NCBI GenBank assembly: GCA_964586395.1
Contig: CAZPGP010000002.1
Location: 1 to 64,000, forward strand
Direction: 5' to 3'
Length of the DNA: 64,000 nt
Source of the DNA: DATEFF01 sp964586395
GTDB taxonomy: Bacteria > Patescibacteriota > Saccharimonadia > Saccharimonadales > EFPC-124
In this document: positions 8,996-17,402 of the stretch, in pieces
Position numbering within the stretch: the stretch's first letter is position 1
Layout: every line of letters starts with the position of its first letter
The notes under the pieces: generated by a model
Told to the model about the DNA's origin: nothing
Seen by the model: the letters and a program-made list of their open reading frames with translations, nothing else
Databases searched by the model: none
Made by a program: the position numbers and the translations under genes

Positions 8996-9042
8996 AAGAT
9001 CGACTGCTAGTATAACAGATTAGCGACATCTGTTAAAGCACA

Positions 9043-9083
9043 CCGACGTGTCCACCGCCCGGGATGGGCAGTGGACACGTCGG
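9043..9083 (-). terminator. C4 GC-rich hairpin
   Basis: Perfect 13-bp stem (9043-9055 with 9071-9083) just after the C4 gene. A second small inverted repeat AACAGAT/ATCTGTT (9015-9021 with 9029-9035) lies between it and the trhO promoter. No U-tract. Confidence 0.6.
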
Positions 9084-9090
9084 CCAGGCG

Positions 9091-9543
9091 TCAACGTGCG
9101 TAGGGGTCGTCCTGTTGATGGATCATGCACTGGTCAGTGCCGGAGCGCAGCGCCATGTTGAGGCATTTGCCCCGGTCGAGCCAACTCCCCTCGATGAGCC
9201 GGAAGCCGGCTTCGTTCAGCTGGCCGGCAACGATTCGCCGAAGCCTCAGGACCTCAGCGTTGATCTCCCCAGCGTGCAAATGACCGTCGACGACGTATGC
9301 CGCCCCCGAGAACCACATCAGTACATGGTCGGGTCTGGCCGCCGCCTCCAGAGCCGTCCGTACCATTCCGCGAAATTGCAGTACTGAGTCCAGCGTGAAG
9401 AACCCGAGGTAGCCCATGCCGGTCTGCCGGTTGCTCAGTGCCACCGCAACACCGGTACTTACCAGCCGGGCTCGTAAGATTCTGTGCCTCCTTGCGTATC
9501 GCCACTCACCAATGCCTACGTCAAGCGGTTGATTTTCAGCCAC
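9091..9543 (-). CDS. C4: hypothetical protein
   Basis: 150 residues, not recognised, no membrane helix. The pattern suggests a compact alpha/beta protein; two Cys lie near the C-terminus (KCLN, QCMI). GTG start. Unlike the other inserts it lacks a clear SD: TATATT lies close upstream of the GTG, so it may be near-leaderless. Its -35 TTGACA (9569-9574) overlaps the -35 of the divergent promoter for the ABC exporter region. Moderately GC-rich. Function unknown. Confidence 0.65.
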   Translation of the reverse strand: MAENQPLDVGIGEWRYARRHRILRARLVSTGVAVALSNRQTGMGYLGFFTLDSVLQFRGMVRTALEAAARPDHVLMWFSGAAYVVDGHLHAGEINAEVLRLRRIVAGQLNEAGFRLIEGSWLDRGKCLNMALRSGTDQCMIHQQDDPYAR

Positions 9544-9566
9544 GGCGAATATATAAGCACAAAAAG

Positions 9567-9597
9567 GTTGTCAACTTCAACTAACATAACCTATACT
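9567..9597. promoter_or_regulatory. Divergent promoters sharing one -35 element
   Basis: The near-palindrome GTTGTCAAC (9567-9575) holds TTGTCA (9568-9573) for rightward and TTGACA (9569-9574) for leftward transcription. Rightward, an 18-nt spacer leads to TATACT at 9592-9597 ahead of the 48-codon ORF and ABC genes. Leftward, a TATATT box lies near the C4 start. The two promoters cannot be bound at the same time. Confidence 0.55.
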
Positions 9598-9607
9598 GGA
9601 AGGCATT

Positions 9608-9754
9608 ATGGCATCCAGCCCGCTAATCCACCAGTTACGATCCGCGTCTAGTAAGGCCGCATTTGTGCGCGCCCGGGTCCGCTATGGTAGCGCAATCTCT
9701 TTGCAGCAAACCGCACGTACCACGTTCAAAGCAGGCACTGCGCTTTCAAAATAA
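9608..9754 (+). CDS. 48-residue basic peptide upstream of the ABC exporter
   Basis: A short ORF begins at ATG 9608, 10 nt after the TATACT box, and ends in TAA at 9752-9754. The product is basic (about eight Arg/Lys, no acidic residue), without Cys or a hydrophobic helix. It lies 58 nt before the first ABC gene, which has its own SD. It could be a regulatory leader peptide, a peptide handled by the exporter, or a chance ORF. The promoter position favours translation but is not proof. Confidence 0.45.
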   Translation: MASSPLIHQLRSASSKAAFVRARVRYGSAISLQQTARTTFKAGTALSK

Positions 9755-9812
9755 ATAACCCTAACTTTTAAAAACAACGCTCACTAAATTCAACCTCTAC
9801 CTGGAGTTTTCT

Positions 9813-11588
9813 ATGTCTACAACCAAACAAACCATTAAACTGTTCGTCGGGCACGCCACGCGGTACCCGCAGTTCCTCATACCACTACTTATCGTTTTGC
9901 CGATCAACATTCTGGTGGGCGACTTCCTGCAGCCGTTCATTACCTCGCAGGTTCTGCAGCAGATTTCGCAGGGCAGCTACAACCCGAACGATCTGTGGGG
10001 CAGCTTCGGGGTGCTGATTTTGCTGTTTAGCGCGGCCACGATCTTCAGCGCTATCATCGGCTGGCGCGTCATCGTCTGGCTGATCTGGCACTTAGAACTT
10101 CGCGTCGTTCGCGACATCTCCCAGCGCGTTTTTGACCACCTGATGCGCATGAGCGCCAACTTCCACGCCAACCGATTCGGCGGCTCGCTCGTGTCACAGG
10201 CCACCAAGCTGACCGGTAGTTACGTACGCTTCACCGACTCGACCATCTTCAACCTATATACATTGGTCATCGCCATTACCGCAACCATTGTTATCCTGGC
10301 ACCGCGCGTTCCGCTGTACGCCGCTGCGCTGGTCGTCCTGTCGGTCGCCTACATCATCGGTACGATGTTCTTCAGCCGCCCGGTCCGCGACGCCAACACC
10401 ATCGAGTCTGAGGCCCAAAGCAAGCAGACCGGCTACCTCGCTGACAGTATCAGCAACGTTATGGCTATCAAGAGTTTCGCCGCTAGCAAGCAGGAAAGCA
10501 TGGATTACTGGAAAGCCGCCACCTTCACAAAGGACATGGGGCATCGCTCGCTGCGCGCAACCACAAAGCGAGAAACCTACGCCAGCGTCATCACTAGTAG
10601 TATCAGTATCGCGGCCATCATTCTGGCTGTCGTGGCGGTCAGTTGGTTCAAGGCTGATGTCGCCACGGTCTTCCTGGTCGTGAGCTACACCGGCGGTATC
10701 GGCATGCGGCTCTGGGACTTCCAAAACGTATTACGCCAATACAACCGTTCGTTTGCGGACGCGAGCGACATGGTAAAAATCTTCGAGATCGAACCCGAAG
10801 TTCAGGACCCAACCAAACCCGCCAAGTCCCGCATCAAGGCCGGCGCCATCGACTTCAACCACGTTGAGTTTGCCCACGACGGCTCAGGCAAAAACGACAC
10901 GCTATTCCGCGACCTTGACCTGCACATCAAGGCCGGCGAGAAAGTCGGTTTGGTCGGCCACTCTGGCTCAGGTAAGACAACCCTGACGCGCCTATTACTC
11001 CGCTTCAGCGATATCGACGACGGCGAGATTGCCATCGACGGCCAGAACATCGCCAGCATCACTCAGGATGATCTGCGCCGCAGTATCAGTTACGTTCCAC
11101 AAGAGCCACTACTATTCCACCGCACCATCCGCGAGAACATCGCCTACGGTCAACCCGACGCAACCGACGCCGAGATCGAAGAAGCAGCCCGCAAGGCGCA
11201 TGCGAGCGAGTTCATTGACAAGCTTCCACACAAGTACGGCACGCTCGTCGGCGAACGCGGCGTGAAGTTGTCTGGCGGACAGCGCCAGCGCATCGCAATT
11301 GCTCGCGCCATCCTGAAGAACGCGCCAATCCTCGTACTCGACGAAGCAACCAGCGCCCTGGACTCCGAGAGTGAACGCTTGATCCAAAAGGCCCTGACCG
11401 AGCTGATGAAAGACCGCACCGCGATCGTCATCGCCCACCGCCTGAGTACCGTGCAAAAGATGGATCGTATCGTCGTGCTAGACAATGGCAACATCCTGGA
11501 GCAAGGCAGCCACGCCGAGCTTGTCGAGGGCAAGGGAACCTACGCACAGCTGTGGGCGCACCAATCTGGCGGGTTCATAGAGGAATAG
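9813..11588 (+). CDS. ABC exporter half-transporter, subunit 1
   Basis: 591 residues with membrane and ATPase domains fused: about six helices in residues 20-310, then a nucleotide-binding domain with Walker A GHSGSGKTT (about 382), signature LSGGQRQRIAIARA, Walker B ILVLDEATSALD with the catalytic Glu, and a switch His (IAHRLST). A competent type IV (MsbA/multidrug-like) exporter. CTGGAG precedes the ATG. The partner gene begins 3 nt downstream, so a heterodimer is likely. Substrate unknown; lipid, drug or peptide export are all possible. Confidence 0.9.
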   Translation: MSTTKQTIKLFVGHATRYPQFLIPLLIVLPINILVGDFLQPFITSQVLQQISQGSYNPNDLWGSFGVLILLFSAATIFSAIIGWRVIVWLIWHLELRVVRDISQRVFDHLMRMSANFHANRFGGSLVSQATKLTGSYVRFTDSTIFNLYTLVIAITATIVILAPRVPLYAAALVVLSVAYIIGTMFFSRPVRDANTIESEAQSKQTGYLADSISNVMAIKSFAASKQESMDYWKAATFTKDMGHRSLRATTKRETYASVITSSISIAAIILAVVAVSWFKADVATVFLVVSYTGGIGMRLWDFQNVLRQYNRSFADASDMVKIFEIEPEVQDPTKPAKSRIKAGAIDFNHVEFAHDGSGKNDTLFRDLDLHIKAGEKVGLVGHSGSGKTTLTRLLLRFSDIDDGEIAIDGQNIASITQDDLRRSISYVPQEPLLFHRTIRENIAYGQPDATDAEIEEAARKAHASEFIDKLPHKYGTLVGERGVKLSGGQRQRIAIARAILKNAPILVLDEATSALDSESERLIQKALTELMKDRTAIVIAHRLSTVQKMDRIVVLDNGNILEQGSHAELVEGKGTYAQLWAHQSGGFIEE

Positions 11589-11591
11589 CCC

Positions 11592-13370
11592 ATGGCAGAG
11601 AAGAAACCGACACGTCAGTCTAACTTTGAGCGCGAAACGCTCGCCATCTTCTGGAAAGCAATCTGGGACAACAAGCCGTACTTCCTCCGGTCACTCCTCC
11701 ACTCAGTCGGTGTTGTCTGTATCAACGTGCTAACGCCATTGTTGATCAGTACAACGCTGGCCGGGCTGGCGACCGGCAAAGGAAATGTCAGCGACTACAT
11801 CCTACCACTGGCGATTGTTGCGACAGTCGGCGTAATCTGCAACTGGTATGGTTTTACGAACCTGCTTCGCCTCCACGCCAAGGCACAAGCTGACCTGCTG
11901 GAACTATCCATGAACGCCCTGCTACACCGAAGTGTCGGCTTCCACGCCAACACCATCGGCGGCAAGCTCGTCAGCAACGCGCTGGAATATCCTGCCGCCT
12001 TTGGCCGCCTCGTTGATGGAATCTATGTCGGCCTCATACCATTCACGCTCACGATGACGTTTGGCATCGTCGTCGTGCTCCTGCACTCGCCCGCCATGGG
12101 CCTTGCGCTCCTGACCGTCACAGTTACTATCGTTACTCTGACCATTCGCGAGAGTCGCCGACGCGCCGCGCTTCGTGTCCAACGCAAAGTCGCACAGAAC
12201 ACGATGATCGCTCACGTCTCCGACACACTCGTGAACGCCCAGGCAGTCAAGACTTTTGCCAGCGAGCAGAGCGAGCTACGACAGCACCGTTCGCTCAGCG
12301 ATACACTGGTTGACCTTCGCTTTCGCGACTGGAGTATGACCGCAAAATCAGGCTCTAAGCGCATGGGAGTCTTGCTAGCACTCGAGATCGCGTTTATCGC
12401 GTTCGTGGGCTACCTTGTCAGCAATGACCCGAGTGTCCTGGCGATTGGTATCTTCTCGTTCAGCTATATGATCACTATGACCAACCGATTGTTCGACATC
12501 GGCACGATGATCCGCAACATCGAAGAGTCATTCGTAAGCGCGGCGTCCATGACCGAAACCCTTCTAGAGCAAACAGAGATCGTCGACAAGCCACACGCCA
12601 AGGATCTTAAGGTCAAGAAAGGTAAGATCGAGCTCAAAGATGTGCGTTTTGCCTACCACGACGAAAGCAGCCAAGACACCGTCTTCGACCACCTAAGCCT
12701 GAACATACCAGCAGGCCAAAAGATCGGCCTCGTGGGCCCAAGTGGCGGCGGTAAGTCGACACTCACGCGTCTACTGCTGCGATTCGACGATATCGATTCC
12801 GGCACCATCAGTATCGACGGACAAGCGTTGCCAGATGTCACGCAGGCCAGCCTCCGACGAGCAATTAGTTACGTCCCGCAGGAGCCACTGCTGTTCCACC
12901 GTTCTGTGTTCGAGAATATCGCCTACGGTAAACCTGACGCCACGCCCGAACAAGTTCAGGAAGCAGCCAAGCTCGCCTATGCCGATGACTTCATCAGTAA
13001 GCTACCGAACGGCTATGAGACAATCGTTGGCGAACGAGGCGTTAAACTCTCTGGCGGTCAGCGCCAACGTGTTGCCATTGCCCGGGCTATCCTAAAAGAT
13101 GCGCCGATCCTCATCCTGGACGAAGCCACCAGCGCCCTCGACAGCGAGAGCGAAGTCTACATCCAGAAGGCGCTCGAAGAGCTCATGCAGGGACGCACCA
13201 CGCTCGTCATCGCCCACCGCCTCAGCACCATCCAGAAGATGGATCGCGTTATTGTGCTTAACGACGGCGCCATCGTCGAAGACGGGACTCACCAGACCCT
13301 CCTAAAGAGCGATGGCCTATACGCCAAACTCTGGTCACATCAGTCTGGCGGATTCATCGAAGAGCAATAA
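11592..13370 (+). CDS. ABC exporter half-transporter, subunit 2
   Basis: 592 residues, same architecture as its upstream neighbour: six-helix domain (about 30-310) and a nucleotide-binding domain with Walker A GPSGGGKST, LSGGQRQRVAIARA and ILILDEATSALD. Both subunits keep all catalytic motifs and end alike (HQSGGFIEE), so they arose by duplication; neither looks like a degenerate-site partner. The stop codon lies 2 nt before scaffold gap 1, so any third gene of the operon cannot be seen. Confidence 0.9.
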   Translation: MAEKKPTRQSNFERETLAIFWKAIWDNKPYFLRSLLHSVGVVCINVLTPLLISTTLAGLATGKGNVSDYILPLAIVATVGVICNWYGFTNLLRLHAKAQADLLELSMNALLHRSVGFHANTIGGKLVSNALEYPAAFGRLVDGIYVGLIPFTLTMTFGIVVVLLHSPAMGLALLTVTVTIVTLTIRESRRRAALRVQRKVAQNTMIAHVSDTLVNAQAVKTFASEQSELRQHRSLSDTLVDLRFRDWSMTAKSGSKRMGVLLALEIAFIAFVGYLVSNDPSVLAIGIFSFSYMITMTNRLFDIGTMIRNIEESFVSAASMTETLLEQTEIVDKPHAKDLKVKKGKIELKDVRFAYHDESSQDTVFDHLSLNIPAGQKIGLVGPSGGGKSTLTRLLLRFDDIDSGTISIDGQALPDVTQASLRRAISYVPQEPLLFHRSVFENIAYGKPDATPEQVQEAAKLAYADDFISKLPNGYETIVGERGVKLSGGQRQRVAIARAILKDAPILILDEATSALDSESEVYIQKALEELMQGRTTLVIAHRLSTIQKMDRVIVLNDGAIVEDGTHQTLLKSDGLYAKLWSHQSGGFIEEQ

Positions 13371-13372
13371 AA

Positions 13373-13472
13373 NNNNNNNNNNNNNNNNNNNNNNNNNNNN
13401 NNNNNNNNNNNNNNNNNNNNNNNNNNNNNNNNNNNNNNNNNNNNNNNNNNNNNNNNNNNNNNNNNNNNNNNN
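13373..13472. other. Scaffold gap 1 (100 N)
   Basis: Exactly 100 N between the ABC operon and rplY. The true distance is unknown, and the neighbourhood across it rests on scaffolding. An 8-base inverted match (GGCGGATT before, AATCCGCC after) is too short to interpret. Confidence 0.99.
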
Positions 13473-13501
13473 AATCCGCCTTCTTTCGTGAGCAATGCTG
13501 T

Positions 13502-14215
13502 TTACTCGCCCTTTGGTTCGAATTGCTTCTTGCCGCCTGGCTTGCCTTCTTCGGCTTGAGTTTCTTGTGGTGTGTCAGCACCTGCCTCAGCCTCGACTAC
13601 GGCTTCGTCGCCGACTTCCGCGTCACCACCAGCTGCTTCGTTGGCAGCCTGCAGTGCACTTGGCTCGTATGTGCTTGCCACGACCTGCTCTGGGTCGCTC
13701 AAAATTGTCACGCCCTTAGGCGCCTTAATATCTGCAACGGTCAGGTTGTCGCCAATCTCGACGAGCTTCTCGCCGTCAACTTCGAGCTGATCAGGCAAAC
13801 TGTTTGGCAGAGCCTTAACTTCTACGGTTGTGGCGCCTGTCAGTACAACAAGTCCGGCCTTCTCGGCAGGGGTTTCGCCTACGCCCAATACAACAACTGG
13901 GACTTCGGTCTCTACTTCCTCGTTCTGCTTCACTACGTGGAAAGCTACGTGACGTAGACCGTGCTTTACGGGATCAACGTCAGTAGATTTGATCATAACA
14001 AGCCGCTTGTCGTTTCCGATCTGTAGTTCAACCGGATGGTGCTTACCTGCACTGCGGACGGCTTTAGTCATTGGCACTTCGGCGGCCATGACTGACTGTG
14101 CCGGAAAATCGTGGCCATAAACCACGGCTGGCACGTAGCCATCGCGTCTCAACGAAGCGACCTTCTTACCGGTCACGTCGCGAGTTTCAACTGTTAATTC
14201 AACTTTTTCTCCCAT
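13502..14215 (-). CDS. rplY: 50S ribosomal protein L25, long (Ctc/TL5) form
   Basis: Binds 5S rRNA in the large subunit. 237 residues: an N-terminal L25 domain (about 1-90, VETRDVTGKKVASLRRDGYV) and a C-terminal TL5-type beta domain (about 95-185), then a disordered acidic tail ending in lysines. AGGAGG directly precedes the ATG. TATACT (14239-14244 on the minus strand) gives a leader of roughly 15-20 nt. Confidence 0.93.
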   Translation of the reverse strand: MGEKVELTVETRDVTGKKVASLRRDGYVPAVVYGHDFPAQSVMAAEVPMTKAVRSAGKHHPVELQIGNDKRLVMIKSTDVDPVKHGLRHVAFHVVKQNEEVETEVPVVVLGVGETPAEKAGLVVLTGATTVEVKALPNSLPDQLEVDGEKLVEIGDNLTVADIKAPKGVTILSDPEQVVASTYEPSALQAANEAAGGDAEVGDEAVVEAEAGADTPQETQAEEGKPGGKKQFEPKGE

Positions 14216-14238
14216 GTAACCTCCTGTAAGGTACTTCT

Positions 14239-14244
14239 AGTATA
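14239..14244 (-). promoter_or_regulatory. -10 box of rplY
   Basis: TATACT on the minus strand within GCTATACTAG, 23 nt before the rplY ATG. The structured element at 14273-14358 lies just upstream of it. Confidence 0.55.
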
Positions 14245-14272
14245 GCATTGTCCGGTCCTCACTCGCTTCAAC

Positions 14273-14358
14273 CCTCCTTTGATCTCGGCACATGCGGGTC
14301 ACAATTTGTGGTTATTTACCACAAATTGAGCTTCCGAGCTGCCTTGATCCAAAGGAGG
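14273..14358. ncRNA. Nested inverted-repeat element, possible structured RNA
   Basis: Three nested arms: CCTCCTTTGATC (14273-14284) with GATCCAAAGGAGG (14346-14358, one bulged base), CTCGG/CCGAG (14284-14288 with 14334-14338) and a perfect 11-bp CAATTTGTGGT/ACCACAAATTG (14302-14312 with 14318-14328). The outer arms read as a Shine-Dalgarno (AAAGGAGG) and its complement. It lies between the 3' end of the GH13 gene and the rplY promoter. No U-tract follows on either strand. It could be a GH13 terminator, a regulatory RNA or an operator. Confidence 0.45.
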
Positions 14359-14383
14359 ATTTCAGCTCCATGCAAAGCTTAGT

Positions 14384-16198
14384 CTATGAATCTTGGGAGA
14401 AGATGAGAACACTCTGTGGCGCAATGTCGATCTTGCCGACGAAGTGTTTATCGTCATCGGGCTTGGCGGCAACTTCTACCGATTCAATCTTGAGGTCGGT
14501 GAAGTCTTCGCCATACCCCTTCCAGTCGGTGTTGAGCCGATTCCACCACGTGCCTGTTGCCGGGAATGTAAGTTCATAGTCGGCGAGCGGCTTGTCCGAA
14601 AAGTTAACCACTACGACCACATCGTCTGCAGGGCCGGCTTTGTCCCAGCGATGATATGCGACAACCTTGGCCTCTTTGTCGACAGCAAAGACATTAGCAT
14701 GCTGTCCGAGCAATCCAGCCGTATTGTTGTGGCGGTTGAGGCGCAGCGCGATGAGATGCCTGTAGAGTGTCAGGATACCCGCAAATTTCTCTACCTTGGT
14801 CCAGTCCAGCGCTTTGTAGTGCGAGAAGGCGCCATCTTCTTCGAATTCCTGGCCCTGGAAGATCATTGGGATGCCGGGTGTCGTAAACAGTATCGCAGCA
14901 GCAAGCGCGGCACGCTTGCGCGCCTTCAGACTGGTCGCTTCCCCAGGGGCGATGGCTTCGTCGAAGCGCCTACCGCCGCTCGCACCGGCATCTGTATCAT
15001 GCGACTCGGTAAAGATAACGCGCTCGAAGGGATTGCCACCAGGATGACCTTCTACTACCATGTGCATCTTGTCGATATTCGGCTCGTCGTGAGCGTCAGG
15101 CCCGAGCTCCTCACGCAAGATGCCACCGAACGCCGGGTCCCATTGGCTCACAAATCCCGCGCCGCCCTCGCTGGCCGGCTTCGTAATCCATTCATTACCC
15201 TGTAAATCCTCGGCGATTGTCACCGCGCCTGGCTTCACCTGCTTCGCACCTTCATTGATTTCCTGCAGGAGTTTCCAGCCATCTGGTAGGTCGTGCTCCG
15301 GGTCGTTATTTTTACCCTCGACGTTTCGCAGATGAATCACCGAATCTACGCGCAGACCATCAACATGACAATCACGCAGCCACATTTGCGCATTCTGTAC
15401 GATGTAGCTTCGAACTTCTGGGCGACCGTAGTCGGGCCGCGTTTCGCCCCACGGCGTGTGCGCACGCTGGTCGTTATAGAAATAAATACCGCCCGTGTCT
15501 GGACGCTCGCTCCAACCATCGAATTGCCAGAGATCAAGGCTCGCGTCCTTGTTGAGATGGTTATATACGACGTCCAAGATAACGCCAATACCTCGCTGAT
15601 GCGCAGCCTTCACGAATTCCATAAACGCTCGCCGACCACCGTACGCCGCTTCGACTGCGTAGATATTATCTGGTGTATAACCCCACCAACGATCCATCCA
15701 CATGGCGTTGCAGGGCATGATTTCAATAACAGTTACTCCAAGATCGACAAGGTAATCCAGTTTGGTGATCGCATCGTGGAACGTGCCCGGTAGCGCCGGG
15801 TCGTTGCGCACAAACGTCCCGACATGGAGTTCGTATATCACAGCCTGAGCGAGCGGCGGCAACTCATAGCTATCATCACCCCAGTCAAAATGCGAATCGA
15901 TTATGACCGAACTATCCTCCGACGCCGTCAACTGCAAGGCGCGTGGGTCGTTCCGCCAAAGCACTTTGCCGTCGTGCGTGATGAGGTACTTGTACTCTTC
16001 ACCAACAGCCGCATCTTTGATGTCGGCATACCAGCAATCGTCCTCGCCTTTAGCCATCGGCAAGCCTTCATCTGACCAATTCGTGAAGTCCCCCGTGACC
16101 GCCACGGCCTCGGCGAAGGGTGCCCACACGCAAAATCGCACACCGTCCTCAGTTATGTGTGCACCACAGTCGTTCAGACCTGGAAGTTTGCCACCCAT
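14384..16198 (-). CDS. GH13 alpha-amylase family enzyme, branching-enzyme/trehalohydrolase-like
   Basis: 604 residues: an N-terminal CBM48/E-set domain (about 1-95, CVWAPFAEAVAVTGDF), a TIM-barrel GH13 domain (about 115-500) and a small C-terminal beta domain. Conserved regions are visible: DVVYNH, nucleophile Asp285 in LRVDSV, acid/base Glu330 in IAEDLQGNEW, and TESHDTD. It acts on alpha-1,4-glucans. Whether it is a branching enzyme, trehalohydrolase or other GH13 cannot be settled by eye. ATG 16198 begins where homology begins; longer in-frame starts lack an SD. Divergent from DedA. Confidence 0.85.
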   Translation of the reverse strand: MGGKLPGLNDCGAHITEDGVRFCVWAPFAEAVAVTGDFTNWSDEGLPMAKGEDDCWYADIKDAAVGEEYKYLITHDGKVLWRNDPRALQLTASEDSSVIIDSHFDWGDDSYELPPLAQAVIYELHVGTFVRNDPALPGTFHDAITKLDYLVDLGVTVIEIMPCNAMWMDRWWGYTPDNIYAVEAAYGGRRAFMEFVKAAHQRGIGVILDVVYNHLNKDASLDLWQFDGWSERPDTGGIYFYNDQRAHTPWGETRPDYGRPEVRSYIVQNAQMWLRDCHVDGLRVDSVIHLRNVEGKNNDPEHDLPDGWKLLQEINEGAKQVKPGAVTIAEDLQGNEWITKPASEGGAGFVSQWDPAFGGILREELGPDAHDEPNIDKMHMVVEGHPGGNPFERVIFTESHDTDAGASGGRRFDEAIAPGEATSLKARKRAALAAAILFTTPGIPMIFQGQEFEEDGAFSHYKALDWTKVEKFAGILTLYRHLIALRLNRHNNTAGLLGQHANVFAVDKEAKVVAYHRWDKAGPADDVVVVVNFSDKPLADYELTFPATGTWWNRLNTDWKGYGEDFTDLKIESVEVAAKPDDDKHFVGKIDIAPQSVLIFSQDS

Positions 16199-16293
16199 GT
16201 TACCTACATTTTGGCACATGACGATGCTTATGCATAGCCAACTGCCAGCCACTTTCACAGGTTCACGAGTGACATACATGATAGAATATGTGC

Positions 16294-16953
16294 ATGTTAC
16301 CAGGAATTGAACTCACAGAACTTATTCGTGCTGTCGGCGTGCTCGGCATCATGGCCATTATTTTTGCAGAATCAGGGCTCCTCCTCGGGTTCTTCCTACC
16401 AGGAGACACGCTGCTATTCAGCGCCGGTCTGCTCGCGACCAAGGGCGTCTTTGGTGTCAGCATCCACGTGCTCGTACTCTACCTCATCGTGGCGGCCATC
16501 CTGGGTGAGGCAGCAGGCTACTGGTTTGGCCGAAAGGTTGGCCATCGTATTTTCAAACGCAAAGACTCCATACTCTTCAACCCTGATAATCTCATCCGAG
16601 CTGAAAGATTCTACGAAAAATATGGCGCCGTGACTATCATGCTCGCTCGTTTCGTACCAGTTGTCCGTACATTCGTACCTATCGTTGCCGGCGCGGCCAA
16701 GATGGACCAAAGGCTCTTCACGCTCTACAACGTGCTCGGCGCCATCCTCTGGATCTCCCTGATCACCTACGTCGGTTACTTCGCCGGCGACTTCCTCGAG
16801 GCTCGAGGTATCCACATCGACAACTTGATTTTACCGATCATCGGACTGGTCACGCTCCTGACCCTAAGCTCACCAATTATTCACATCCTGCGCGAGAAAG
16901 AGTCTCGCGAGCAGTTCCTTGCCAAGGTTAAAGGCGCATTTAAGCGACGCTAG
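16294..16953 (+). CDS. DedA family membrane protein
   Basis: 219 residues from ATG 16294, multi-pass, with the DedA signatures FFLPGDTLLFSAGLL near 38 and RFVPVVRTFVPIVAGAAKMD near 115. Family members act in lipid-carrier recycling or membrane homeostasis. TAGAAT (16282-16287) ends 6 nt before this ATG, so the mRNA is probably leaderless and the in-frame ATG at 16288 would not be transcribed. Insert C5 follows in the same direction. Confidence 0.9.
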   Translation: MLPGIELTELIRAVGVLGIMAIIFAESGLLLGFFLPGDTLLFSAGLLATKGVFGVSIHVLVLYLIVAAILGEAAGYWFGRKVGHRIFKRKDSILFNPDNLIRAERFYEKYGAVTIMLARFVPVVRTFVPIVAGAAKMDQRLFTLYNVLGAILWISLITYVGYFAGDFLEARGIHIDNLILPIIGLVTLLTLSSPIIHILREKESREQFLAKVKGAFKRR

Positions 16954-16968
16954 TCCTCTCTCACCAGA

Positions 16969-16997
16969 GTGACAAATCCTACTTGCGATGGTATAGT
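16969..16997 (+). promoter_or_regulatory. C5 promoter
   Basis: GTGACA (16969-16974), 17-nt spacer, TATAGT (16992-16997). Its GACAAATC stretch also occurs in the C18 and C19 promoters. It predicts a leader of about 45 nt. Confidence 0.6.
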
Positions 16998-17047
16998 AAC
17001 TGTCAGAAAACTGGCAGCCAGCCCGTTTTGAATCTGGGGAGATTCTC

Positions 17048-17296
17048 ATGCGACTTGGTCGCAGCACGAATACAAGCAACACGCTCGGCTCAGCAGCCAG
17101 GATGGTGCAGAGCCTCGGCATCAACAAGTCCGAGGGCGAAACCGTCCGCGGCCCGCAAGGCACCACGGTGACCATGCACGGCGAAGTCGGCACAGCACGC
17201 ACCGCGACCGTCACCGACAGCCAGTCGGGACGCATCATCGGCACCGTCCACGTTGACCTCAACTGCATCGTGACCGACGTCACATCAGCCAGCTGA
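17048..17296 (+). CDS. C5: small hypothetical protein
   Basis: 82 residues, no membrane helix, one Cys, not recognised. Alternating Thr/Val-rich segments (TTVTMHGEVGTARTATVTD, RIIGTVHVDLN) suggest a small beta sheet. GGGGAG upstream supports the ATG. Its C-terminal SGRIIGTVHV resembles SGRVVATLVY of C6, so the two may be distant relatives. GC-rich compared with dedA and gpmA. Confidence 0.65.
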   Translation: MRLGRSTNTSNTLGSAARMVQSLGINKSEGETVRGPQGTTVTMHGEVGTARTATVTDSQSGRIIGTVHVDLNCIVTDVTSAS

Positions 17297-17341
17297 CAAC
17301 CCCCCCACAAGCCTGCCTGGGCCTGAAGCCCGGCAGCAAAA

Positions 17342-17402
17342 ACCCGCCCTCGACAGCACGTTTGTAGCACTGCCGAGGGCGGGTCGTCCGTTTTGAGCTT
17401 AT
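17342..17402 (+). terminator. C5 hairpin plus junction decamer
   Basis: Stem of 11 bp (17342-17352 with 17374-17384), then TTTTGAGCTTAT (17391-17402), which ends directly against the convergent gpmA stop codon (17403-17405). The hairpin could end transcripts from both sides. Confidence 0.6.

Noticed and set aside
13347..13480. Inverted GGCGGATT/AATCCGCC across gap 1
   Set aside because: Eight bases across an unknown distance, one copy inside the ABC gene; no evidential weight.
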